From assembly GCA_016714745.1 (NCBI GenBank), contig JADKCG010000012.1, positions 26,798 through 90,797 on the forward strand: a stretch of DNA of 64,000 nt, written 5' to 3'. Below, in pieces: positions 1-8,229 of this stretch. The notes below the pieces were generated by a model. That model searched no databases and was not told the DNA's origin. It saw only the letters and a list, made by a program, of their open reading frames with translations. Source of the DNA: Elusimicrobiota bacterium. Lineage in GTDB: Bacteria > Elusimicrobiota > Elusimicrobia > FEN-1173. The stretch's first letter is position 1, and each line of letters starts with the position of its first letter. A program made the position numbers and the translations under genes.

Positions 1-1298
1 ACCCTTCGCACATCAAATTTTTTGGAGAGGATGACCCATTGGATCCGGCTCATGACGGAGAAAAAGCCTTTCGCCTTGGAGTCCTTTCACAAATGGGAGT
101 GAATATTCCACCCGGATTCGCTCTTCTGCCTTCATTTTATATAAATGATTTTATACGAACGAAGAGCCTGTCCACGGGGTGGGAAAAAATTCTTGGATCT
201 CTGAAGCATTTGGAGCAAACAACAGGTCAGGTGTTTGGAAACGAACAAAATCCGCTTTTTCTGTCGATCAGAAGCAACGCCGGCGAAGAGGAATCAATGC
301 CGGGACTGATGAAAACCATCGTTAGCGTGGGATTAAATCAGAATACTTTTCGCGGACTTGTGGAACGCGACGGGAAACGATTCGCGCTGGACACCTTGCG
401 ACGTTTTATTCGAAGCTACGCGACCGGTGTTTTTGATATTCCCGATGAGGAATTCTACTTGGCTTCTACCGACCTTCTATTGAAATATGGCGTGCGTGGA
501 GAGGGGGAGCTTCCCCCGGCTGGGTTATCATTTCTCGTGGGTAAGTATCGAGAAATCGTGAGTGCGCACGGAAGAACAATTCCGGAAGACGTAAATGAAC
601 AGCTAAAAGAATCCCTGAAAGCTGTTTTAATATCTTTTGACTCAGATGGTGCTCGGATTTTCAAAAAGGTTCGCGGCTTGGCCAACTCAGGGATGGGAGC
701 CATTGTTCAAAAGATGGTATTTGGAAATCTCAACGAACGTTCAGCCTCTGGCGTCGTGTTCACGCGTAATCGAAGAACAGGAAAAAACGAACTTGACGGC
801 CAATATGGTACCCGCATTCAAGGGGATGACGTTGTCTCCGGCCGAAACACGCCAGGATTAAAAGACGTGGACATGTTGAGGACAGAGATGCCTGGTGTCT
901 ATGAATCGCTTTTATCCCTAAAAAATCTCGTAGAAAATCGATTTGGCTGGCCGCAGGACCTGGAAATAACAATTCAGAATGGAGAATTACTCGTTCTACA
1001 AACCCGTGACGCGGAAATGTCACCGGAGGCGCTTCTCCGGGGCGGAGAAGAAATGGTTGAGGAAAAAATCATCTCCACCGACGTGTTCATGGTCAAGAAA
1101 GCCGTGGCCATGGGACGAGTAAAAATGCTTTATCATTTACGCAAGGGAATCGAAGGGAAAAAAGTCATGAAAGGAAAATATGGAACACCTGGTGCGGCCA
1201 GGGGGAGAATGATGTTTAGTGACAATTTTAATCCCTCTTCCTCATCCGGGGACCCTGTCGTAATTGTGGAGGTCAATCCCAATGCCCCGCCATTTTAA
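1..1298 (+). CDS. PPDK-like ATP-grasp protein, N-terminal part (frameshifted; open at left edge)
   Basis: The frame is open to the window edge, so the true start lies outside. The sequence follows the nucleotide-binding half of pyruvate,phosphate dikinase: an SIRSNAGEEESMPGLMKT stretch (family: SVRSGA..SMPGMMDT), a KRFALDTLRRFIRSYATGVF segment, AIVQKMVFGNLNERSASGVVFTRN, a GDDVVSGRNTP loop, and an LEITIQNGELLVLQTRDAE strand. In the family this domain binds ATP and phosphorylates a swivelling histidine. The frame stops at 1298 after VVIVEVNPNAPPF, but a -1 change in the T4/A5 run continues as LKTLFSPHVCGLLTVEGEKVSHA, the expected swivelling domain, in the next frame. This and the following entry are therefore one gene. 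Whether the protein is an active dikinase is doubtful because the C-terminal PEP-binding barrel is not recognisable. Confidence 0.75.
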   Translation, partial: PSHIKFFGEDDPLDPAHDGEKAFRLGVLSQMGVNIPPGFALLPSFYINDFIRTKSLSTGWEKILGSLKHLEQTTGQVFGNEQNPLFLSIRSNAGEEESMPGLMKTIVSVGLNQNTFRGLVERDGKRFALDTLRRFIRSYATGVFDIPDEEFYLASTDLLLKYGVRGEGELPPAGLSFLVGKYREIVSAHGRTIPEDVNEQLKESLKAVLISFDSDGARIFKKVRGLANSGMGAIVQKMVFGNLNERSASGVVFTRNRRTGKNELDGQYGTRIQGDDVVSGRNTPGLKDVDMLRTEMPGVYESLLSLKNLVENRFGWPQDLEITIQNGELLVLQTRDAEMSPEALLRGGEEMVEEKIISTDVFMVKKAVAMGRVKMLYHLRKGIEGKKVMKGKYGTPGAARGRMMFSDNFNPSSSSGDPVVIVEVNPNAPPF

Positions 1299-1330
1299 AA
1301 ACCCTATTTTCCCCCCATGTTTGCGGATTA

Positions 1331-3994
1331 TTGACCGTTGAAGGAGAAAAGGTTAGTCATGCCGTTATTCGATCTCAGTCCAGCGGAATGCCGAGCGTGA
1401 TGGGAATTTCGGGTATTTGGCGTGAGGGAAATGTGCTTCATTTGCCCGAGGGAGGTCAACTCCGCGAAGGGGACTGGATTGTTGTGGATGGGGATCGTCG
1501 ACGCGTCATCCTCACCGATGAAACCGATGTTTTAGAGCCGTCTCGGCTCATCAAGGACGCCTCACTCCGTTTGGAAGAGGTACAGGGAATTGAAGAACAG
1601 ATACAAAATCGGTGGGGGAAAGCCCTTTACGAGGAAGTGTTAGAGGAATATGTCGACGCATCTAAAAATCTGGAAAGGATAAAAGGGATGTTTCCATCGA
1701 TTTCTCAATCTGAATTGGACACCGCCAATGTCAGACTCCATGCCCTGCATTTAATTGCCTGGGAAAAGGGGGCTGAACAAGAATTTTCCCATGGCCGGGT
1801 AAATCGAGATATAGCTACCATGAAACATCTGGTGTTGAAGTCTGTCATAGCAGAGGACGCGTTTGGCAAAGGAGAGGCCAGCATTGTGCTCGTGGAAGAT
1901 TCTTCAATGGTCGATAGGACAGGCGAGAAGCATCCGACACTCGAACGTGCCAAAGCTCTTTTTGGCACCCAGATTGAGCAAAACAGAACACAGGCCGAGG
2001 AAATCAGACGAGCAAAATATTCGGATTATCCCTCCCACGAAAACGTTTCATTTAAGAAAACCATACACCATGACGGAAGCGGAGGGACTTATTTTACCCA
2101 CATTATTTATGTGAATGTCCCCTTGGGAAGAGTTGGGGATGAAGGAGCAAAAGGTTCTTTTTCCGTTAATGCTCAAAACATGAAATACCAAAATATCGTT
2201 GAGGGATTAGGGTCAGGATCTCCGGATATTATCTACGATGAGGTTCACCGTAAACACAGAAATTTCTATTCTATTCAAAATGTAGATATCCAGTGGTGGC
2301 CAAAAACGGAGGGACAAAATGATACACATCTCTCATTCACCATAAAAAGTCCAAGCGGTCAAAATTTAACAATAACGGAAGGTGGAAATTCCACATCGAT
2401 TCAATTTGGAAATCAGCCCGCAAAGAGATTCCCCCTTTTGTCCCTCAGGTCTCTGTTTAAATCGAAAGATACCGTTTTCTTGGTGGTCAGTCCTGATTTT
2501 TTAAGATTTTTGGTTGAAAATGGAATACCAAGCACCTTTTCCGACGGAAAGAGGGGGGATCCGTCTTATGTTCGTATTGTCAACTCCACAGTGGCCCCGG
2601 CAATTAAAATGAACATTCAAGAACGGGCCGCCCGGGACTATCTTGAAAAAGACCATTCCGTCCTGCAAGAGTTTAAGAAAGAATTTTGGGATCCGCTTTT
2701 GTCCACTTTAACACCCGATCAAAGAAAAGCACTGATTAGATTGACTCTTTCTTATGAGCTCCGTTCGTGTTTTCATACCATGCCCCCCTTTCTTCTCCTC
2801 AATCATGGTCTGTTTCGCGAGTTGGTTCCGGGGATGTCTCCCGAAAAATGGGAGGACAAACTTTATCTTGAAGGTATTAGAGAAGTCCTTATTCGTTCAG
2901 TCAAAATGGAAGGGCCAGAAACAATGGCTCTTCTTGAGCTATTCCATGACCCCTCCCCCCCGTCCCCGGAATTGAGGAGTTTTTACTATTCGAGTCTCGT
3001 GGATTTGTTTCAAGCATTCCAAAGAGCGGGAGCCAACTTCCCGCAAAAATTGGATGAAATGATATTTTTTATGAAGAGAGTTAAATACTCGCCCCCATGG
3101 GATGATAATGGCCTTTTTCGAGTGGCCGCAGGGCTTCTCCCTGAAGAGAAAAAAGCCCCTCCCTCCTCAGAATCTGATGGTCCCGCGACCCCTCCTCAGA
3201 ATAAAAACAGCGGGCTCGAGGGCTTTGCCAAAGCCGATGCCATGACTGTGGGAACCCTATTAAGGGAAGCCAGCAAGGATAACTTTGAACCGCTCCTTAA
3301 TGAATCACTGTTACCGATGAATCAACCGTTGCAGGCATTGCTTGGGACAGGGGGCGCGGCGACACAACAAGAAACAGCTTTCGACCGTATCAAGAGATAT
3401 CAAGAGAATCCGGCATATGTAGGACCGTTTAAAGAAAAGCTGAAAAGTGAGCTAGCCAATTCCGGGATTTTAGCCGACGCAAACCTTGGATATTTACACG
3501 CGCGGGTTTTGTCGCTCAATCAGGACAACCTCGCCAGCGTTCAGGCTGAAATAGATTTTAGGGGAACCCTCAACAAAATCTTCGAAGGTCTTGGACTGCG
3601 GGATCAAGGGCACCCCCTGTTTCATACAATCGTTACTCCGACCAGCAATGAAGCGGTTCGGGCAATAACTCAGCTGAGGGTGGTGGAATTCCTCGGGACT
3701 TATGTGGCTGTTCCACAACTCGAACCGGGCGAAAAACTAACGATTCCGAAGTTGGCGAAGTCGTATGAGGAACTAAAGGAGAAGGGATTGAATGTGTCCG
3801 TCATGACTCTTGTCCCTCTCAATCGGATGGACAATCTGGATCTGGCGTCTCTTTCAGAGGAATATAAAAGTACCCTGGAAAATATGGTCAAAACAATGGT
3901 AGGCACCGCAAAAGACCTTCCCGAACTCAGGCGAGTGAGCCAGGAAATAAAGTCATTTTTAAGGGTCATAAAAGCGATCGCAGAAATGGCTTAA
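1331..3994 (+). CDS. Continuation of the PPDK-like giant protein: swivelling domain plus novel tail
   Basis: The frame is continuous in sense with the preceding one after a single-base shift near 1298. It begins inside the phosphohistidine swivelling domain: TVEGEKVSHAVIRSQ-SSGMPSVMGI matches the family T..G...SHA...AR..G.P.V.G, and the catalytic-type His is kept. A short beta-rich stretch (LREGDWIVVDGDRRRVIL) closes that domain. About 800 residues follow that I do not recognise, largely helical and rich in charged residues, with a Pro/Ser-rich linker around 3155-3210 (KKAPPSSESDGPATPPQNK). The pyruvate/PEP-binding TIM barrel that normally completes PPDK is absent, so the fusion is unusual. 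No signal peptide or membrane segment is visible. Confidence 0.65.
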   Translation: MTVEGEKVSHAVIRSQSSGMPSVMGISGIWREGNVLHLPEGGQLREGDWIVVDGDRRRVILTDETDVLEPSRLIKDASLRLEEVQGIEEQIQNRWGKALYEEVLEEYVDASKNLERIKGMFPSISQSELDTANVRLHALHLIAWEKGAEQEFSHGRVNRDIATMKHLVLKSVIAEDAFGKGEASIVLVEDSSMVDRTGEKHPTLERAKALFGTQIEQNRTQAEEIRRAKYSDYPSHENVSFKKTIHHDGSGGTYFTHIIYVNVPLGRVGDEGAKGSFSVNAQNMKYQNIVEGLGSGSPDIIYDEVHRKHRNFYSIQNVDIQWWPKTEGQNDTHLSFTIKSPSGQNLTITEGGNSTSIQFGNQPAKRFPLLSLRSLFKSKDTVFLVVSPDFLRFLVENGIPSTFSDGKRGDPSYVRIVNSTVAPAIKMNIQERAARDYLEKDHSVLQEFKKEFWDPLLSTLTPDQRKALIRLTLSYELRSCFHTMPPFLLLNHGLFRELVPGMSPEKWEDKLYLEGIREVLIRSVKMEGPETMALLELFHDPSPPSPELRSFYYSSLVDLFQAFQRAGANFPQKLDEMIFFMKRVKYSPPWDDNGLFRVAAGLLPEEKKAPPSSESDGPATPPQNKNSGLEGFAKADAMTVGTLLREASKDNFEPLLNESLLPMNQPLQALLGTGGAATQQETAFDRIKRYQENPAYVGPFKEKLKSELANSGILADANLGYLHARVLSLNQDNLASVQAEIDFRGTLNKIFEGLGLRDQGHPLFHTIVTPTSNEAVRAITQLRVVEFLGTYVAVPQLEPGEKLTIPKLAKSYEELKEKGLNVSVMTLVPLNRMDNLDLASLSEEYKSTLENMVKTMVGTAKDLPELRRVSQEIKSFLRVIKAIAEMA

Positions 3995-4139
3995 TTTCTT
4001 AAGAAAGCAGGGATCTGGAACTATTTGATCTCGTCCGTTCGAAAGACCCAAAGCTACGGTCCGCCCATGTAAATAAAAAAAGCTAGCCAACTTACATCCT
4101 TGGGCTAAAGCGAAATCATATCAAGAAATGTGTGTATTC

Positions 4140-4248
4140 TAGCCGGGATTCCCCGGTTGGCATGGGACTATCGTCGAGAGTCCTTGGAAAAAGGTTTTTC
4201 AACCCTCCCGGTAGGAAATGCTCAGTCAACCGAAAATTTTCAGGCTAG
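4140..4248 (+). repeat. Dispersed intergenic repeat, copy A
   Basis: This stretch begins with the palindromic CCGGGATTCCCCGG. It shares the blocks ATCGTCGA, CAACCCTCCCGG, GGAAATGCTCAGTCAAC and TTTCAGGCTA, in the same order, with the reverse complement of 17403-17512. The rest of the 3995-4385 gap holds no gene that I can support. A purine-rich GAGGAG lies about 11 nt before the next start codon. Confidence 0.6.
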
Positions 4249-4385
4249 TGCAACCCGACAAAAATTGTCGTGGTTTACAACAAGTTTACATGTTCTTAAG
4301 GGGATCTACGGGGTGGGTGAGTTATACTGATGCCACGACGCAGGTTTGGAATTTGACGGCGGTCGAGTGAGGAGTCACCTATTTC

Positions 4386-6179
4386 ATGAGGTTAAAAAAG
4401 CGTTTCATTCTTGAACGGGGAACGGCGGCCCTGATGGCGGGGGTGTTCCTGTTTACCAACGTCATTGCCTCCCATGCGGGGGAGAATGCATTTTGGGCGG
4501 AACGCCGCGGGGCCGCCCATCGGATGAAACCGGACGAAACCCGTCCGGGAAAGAGACAATCGCAGAATCCGCTGTTGGCCCAACTTCCCCAGGGGCTTTC
4601 ATCCAGTCGGATCGGTCGAGAGGTTATCCCTTCTTTCCCGTCTTCCGGGTCGGGGAATCAATTGCCCACTCTCCGTCCGTCTCTCCCGAAGGGAGACATG
4701 AAACAATGGGGCTGGCTTCCGGAATTGGTCGCTCCTTTTGGCACCATTTTGGAAATTCATCTGTCCTCACGCCCCAACGCTCCCCTCATTATCCATCTTC
4801 AAGACGCCCACGAGGTTGAAGAGTCCCAACGGAACCTCGCCGGACTTGTAGGAACTTTGCATGCAAACCGAGGAATTTCACTCGTGGGCCTGGAAGGCGC
4901 TGTGGGGGCCTTGGATTTGGACCCCTACCGCTCCAGCGACTCACCGGATCTGACGCGGGGACTCGCCGAGGCTTTCATGCAACTGGGGTACCTCACCGGG
5001 CCCGAGGTGGCTGGGATCGTCGCGGCTAAACCGGCGACCCTCTGGGGAATCGAGGACCTCTCCCTCTACCGAGATCACATCGGTGCGTTTCAGGCCTCCG
5101 AAAAAGGGCGTGCCCACATTCAAAACAAAGTCTCCACACTGACAGCGGCGGCGGATGAAGCAAAGGAAAAAATATATTCTCCCGCTCTCCGGGCCATGGA
5201 CGATCGCCGATTGGCCTATCTGGCCCACCGTGAACCCCTGGGGGAATATGCCCTGGCTCTCTCTAAATCATTTAAAGGTACCCACGCTCCTTTTCCCAAC
5301 GTGGGCCTTCTGCTGGAAGCTTTGAAATGTGAACGGACCCTAAATTTTAAGGAGGTCGAAAGAGAACGTTTGCGCCTGGTGGAGATTTTGGTCCAACGTC
5401 TATCCCCCGTCGCCCTCGAGACACTTGTTCAGGAAAGTCTGAACTACCGCGGTGGACGATTGGCCTATGGTATTTATCTCGGTCATCTCCGGACACTCTG
5501 TCGAGACACCGGCATTGGCCTCGACTCCTACGGCCCGCTCAATGATTATATTTCCTATGTGCTCTTGGCCGAACGCATTGATCCCAACGGCCTCCTCCAA
5601 GAAATGGAGGATTTGGAAAAAACCGTTTTGATGTCCTTGGCTCAAACGGCAGACCAACGTCGGCTCGTCACCGCCCGCCGCAATTTGTCCCTCTTGAAAA
5701 AGTTAACCCTCCACAGTCTCACCCCCGCCGAGTGGAAATCCTATCAAACGGAAAGGGATGGGATTCTCGATCTTCAAAACACTCTCGCTCAACTGTTGGG
5801 TCGCCCCGTGAACAAAGAAACCGCGATCACCAGCGATACCGTGGCCCCCTTTGAAATGTTTTGCAAATGCGCCATGGACCGAAACAGCGCTTTGGTTAAA
5901 AACCTGTTGAATAAAATGCGCGGAGATCAGGCAAGGGCGGCCGTATTTGTGGCGGGCGGGTTCCATACCGAGGGGAGTCACCCAGATCCTTCGGCAGGAG
6001 GGAGTTTCCTATGCGGTTGTGACCCCTCGAATGACCAAGGTGCCGGACAACGCCCGGCCCCTGGACGTCTTCGCCCGGGCTCCGCTCCCCCTGGAAAAAC
6101 TTCTCGCTGGCGACGTCATCCATCTGGCCTACGCCCATTTGACAGAGGGAAGAGGAGAGACCCTCTCCGCTGTCCCTGA
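4386..6179 (+). CDS. Giant exported multidomain protein, part 1 (signal peptide and 'FHTEG' domain)
   Basis: The N-terminus (MRLKKRFILERGTAALMAGVFLFTNVIASHAGE) is a clear signal peptide, preceded by GAGGAG, so the product is exported. About 500 residues of a domain with no named family follow, containing LIIHLQDAHEVEESQRN, ISLVGLEGA and, near 5945, AAVFVAGGFHTEG. After FHTEG this frame turns into low-quality Pro/Arg-rich sequence, while the frame starting at 5947 continues as VTQILRQEGVSYAVVTPRMTKV. One extra G in the GGGG run at about 5972-5975 explains this. The last 65 codons of this frame are therefore spurious, and the gene continues in the next two entries. Similar 'HTEG...YAVVTPR' regions are, to my memory, common in giant Omnitrophota/Elusimicrobiota proteins. 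Confidence 0.7.
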   Translation: MRLKKRFILERGTAALMAGVFLFTNVIASHAGENAFWAERRGAAHRMKPDETRPGKRQSQNPLLAQLPQGLSSSRIGREVIPSFPSSGSGNQLPTLRPSLPKGDMKQWGWLPELVAPFGTILEIHLSSRPNAPLIIHLQDAHEVEESQRNLAGLVGTLHANRGISLVGLEGAVGALDLDPYRSSDSPDLTRGLAEAFMQLGYLTGPEVAGIVAAKPATLWGIEDLSLYRDHIGAFQASEKGRAHIQNKVSTLTAAADEAKEKIYSPALRAMDDRRLAYLAHREPLGEYALALSKSFKGTHAPFPNVGLLLEALKCERTLNFKEVERERLRLVEILVQRLSPVALETLVQESLNYRGGRLAYGIYLGHLRTLCRDTGIGLDSYGPLNDYISYVLLAERIDPNGLLQEMEDLEKTVLMSLAQTADQRRLVTARRNLSLLKKLTLHSLTPAEWKSYQTERDGILDLQNTLAQLLGRPVNKETAITSDTVAPFEMFCKCAMDRNSALVKNLLNKMRGDQARAAVFVAGGFHTEGSHPDPSAGGSFLCGCDPSNDQGAGQRPAPGRLRPGSAPPGKTSRWRRHPSGLRPFDRGKRRDPLRCP

Positions 6180-8229
6180 GGGTCCCGTTCGGCAGACCAC
6201 TTTACAGTTAGGCTGGGTCGCAATCCGAAATGTTCTTGAATCGGAACTTAATAAAAATGCGGACTCCGTCATCGTCTGCGCTTTTCGAGGGTTAACCCAC
6301 ATCTCCAAAAAATCGCTGGTTTTTCAGGCCCCCCTTTCCGGGTTCCTCTTTAAAGCCGCGGTGGTTGGGAATGAAAAACAATTTAAAGTGGTCATGGCCC
6401 CTAAAAATGAGGCGGATGTCCTCTACGAGAAAAATGGTTTAGACGAATCTCCGTCGCTAAAAATCGACCTCACCGTTGATACCAAAACCTACGAAGTTCG
6501 GGTTTACGATGCAGAGGAGAATAAAGAGGTGGAATGGGTCTCTGCCGGTTACACCCGACTGGGGCGATACTTAGCGCGAAGCCTTGCCGCTCTAAATTCG
6601 GTCCGCTCCTTGAAACCCGCCAGGGAGTTTTGGAATGAAAGATTAACGTCAGCTCTTTCAGTTGTAAAGGTAAAAAGCCTCTTGAAAAAACTCCCATTTT
6701 TGGAGAACACCCGTTTCGGCAGACCGGGGTCCGTTCGGTCTCCGCTGGTTTGGGCTTTAACGGCCTGGACTCTTGCCGTTGCCGCAATCATCTCTTTCAG
6801 TCTCTTCTGGGGCCTTTCCTTCGCGGCCCTATTGACCGCGTGGCATTTTAGCGCAAATTTTGAGCGGGGGCCGCCGAAATGGAATCTTGTGTGGGAAGGC
6901 CAATCGTTCAAATCTTTATGGCGTGGGTTACTCTTTGTTTTATCTTTTGGGTTGATCCCTGACGGTCGGGCGGAAAATTCCGTTGAGCCCGACCCCTTAA
7001 GGATGATCGCCCCCTCCTCCGAGACGACCGTGGAGGGATTGGTTTCTTTCAGTTCAAATCCCGACGCGGAACAAGCGGCGGCGGGGTTGAGTGAAAAAGT
7101 TCGATCCTCTCTTTTGGAAATTCAAAGAGGACAAGATCTCCGCGACGGAGTCAATAACATTGGCGCGTCTCTCCAGGATGCGCTTCCTCTGGGCTCTGAA
7201 CGGGCAGGGGAGTTGTCTCAGTTGGTTCTATCGTCTTCTGTCTCGGATCCTTGGTTGAATTCTTTTGCTGAGCTCATTCGGCTGAAGAGTGGGGAGCGTT
7301 CAGAAGATCCCGCCCAAGCGCTTAAAAAGCTTTTGTCTGTCGCACACTCTTTGTTTGAGGGGCCGCGTCGGCCGGGGGAACGGGAGGGAGTCTCCGATCA
7401 TGATGTCTGGGTCCACGTCCTTGATGTATTTAAAGATCATCAGGGAGGTGCTACAACTCAACAGAAAACAGACGGATTGATCGACCTTCACTCCTTGGCA
7501 ACGCAACAATCGTCTGAACGCAATTCCCCCTTGTTTATAGTTCTGTTGTCAAACAGGATTGAAAACGATTGGCTTTCCGAGACCTATGCCAAGGCTCTGA
7601 TTTCGGACCCTCACACCCCAGACTGGTTGCGGTTGATCGCTGATAAAAAAGCCAACCCAGCGGGGGGGGCACAAGAGAGAGTCGATGCGGGTGAAGAAAT
7701 GCCTCCAAGGAGTCCCGTATACGACTATCTCAACAACATTAACTCGCCCCCGGATGAGAAGGACATCCTGTGGGATTTGGTTCGAGATTGGGCACGGGAA
7801 GTTCTTTTAGGGACCACGGGCACCCTGGAAGGGCGGGTGTTGAATTTGAGTCCTTTGGAAGCCTACGTCCTCTTGGCCGTGATGTCACGGCAAGACCCGA
7901 CCCTCCCGATGATCCCGGCCACGGCCGCCCAGGTTCGTACGCAACTGTGGGTCAACATTCTTTCAGAATTGAAAATGGAATTCGATCGTGGCCCCTTGGT
8001 GGGCACGAGCATTTATGGCCCATTGTCGAGCCTAATCTTTCATGGAGAAGAGTTTGGCCAACAAGCGTTTTATCAATACGCAAAAGAAACCGACCAACTG
8101 GACGCTTTGTACAAAATCGTTCCCGGTTCTTTAAAGCCATTTTTAGATAATCAAGTTCAAAATAATCTTTCTCCCGCTTCCAAAATCGGTGACGGGGCTC
8201 CTTCCATTAATAGGGCGTTATGTGTTTAA
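5947..8229 (+). CDS. Giant exported multidomain protein, part 2
   Basis: The true sequence enters from part 1 around 5975. It contains GVSYAVVTPRMTKV, an approximately 200-residue region of unknown fold, hydrophobic segments near 6745-6850 (WALTAWTLAVAAIISFSLFW, LSFAALLTAWHF), a further hydrophobic stretch at about 6915-6955, and then a soluble, mainly helical region to 8229. The final codons (SKIGDGAPSINRALCV) look spurious. Removing one A from the AAAA run at about 8182-8185 gives SKSVTGLLPLIGRYVFN, which leads directly into the frame used by part 3. I recognise no named domain here. The membrane segments suggest the giant protein is anchored in, or crosses, the inner membrane rather than being freely secreted. 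Confidence 0.6.
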   Translation: MWRAGSIPRGVTQILRQEGVSYAVVTPRMTKVPDNARPLDVFARAPLPLEKLLAGDVIHLAYAHLTEGRGETLSAVPEGPVRQTTLQLGWVAIRNVLESELNKNADSVIVCAFRGLTHISKKSLVFQAPLSGFLFKAAVVGNEKQFKVVMAPKNEADVLYEKNGLDESPSLKIDLTVDTKTYEVRVYDAEENKEVEWVSAGYTRLGRYLARSLAALNSVRSLKPAREFWNERLTSALSVVKVKSLLKKLPFLENTRFGRPGSVRSPLVWALTAWTLAVAAIISFSLFWGLSFAALLTAWHFSANFERGPPKWNLVWEGQSFKSLWRGLLFVLSFGLIPDGRAENSVEPDPLRMIAPSSETTVEGLVSFSSNPDAEQAAAGLSEKVRSSLLEIQRGQDLRDGVNNIGASLQDALPLGSERAGELSQLVLSSSVSDPWLNSFAELIRLKSGERSEDPAQALKKLLSVAHSLFEGPRRPGEREGVSDHDVWVHVLDVFKDHQGGATTQQKTDGLIDLHSLATQQSSERNSPLFIVLLSNRIENDWLSETYAKALISDPHTPDWLRLIADKKANPAGGAQERVDAGEEMPPRSPVYDYLNNINSPPDEKDILWDLVRDWAREVLLGTTGTLEGRVLNLSPLEAYVLLAVMSRQDPTLPMIPATAAQVRTQLWVNILSELKMEFDRGPLVGTSIYGPLSSLIFHGEEFGQQAFYQYAKETDQLDALYKIVPGSLKPFLDNQVQNNLSPASKIGDGAPSINRALCV

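Noticed and set aside
1290..1310. Programmed -1 frameshift at CCATTTTAAAAA
   Set aside because: The zero-frame codons CCA TTT TAA do not give a proper slippery heptamer, and the same homopolymer signature occurs in unrelated genes.
4140..4248. Riboswitch upstream of the giant exported gene
   Set aside because: It matches no riboswitch class that I know, and the same sequence lies inverted in an unrelated gap with terminal repeats; a mobile repeat fits better.
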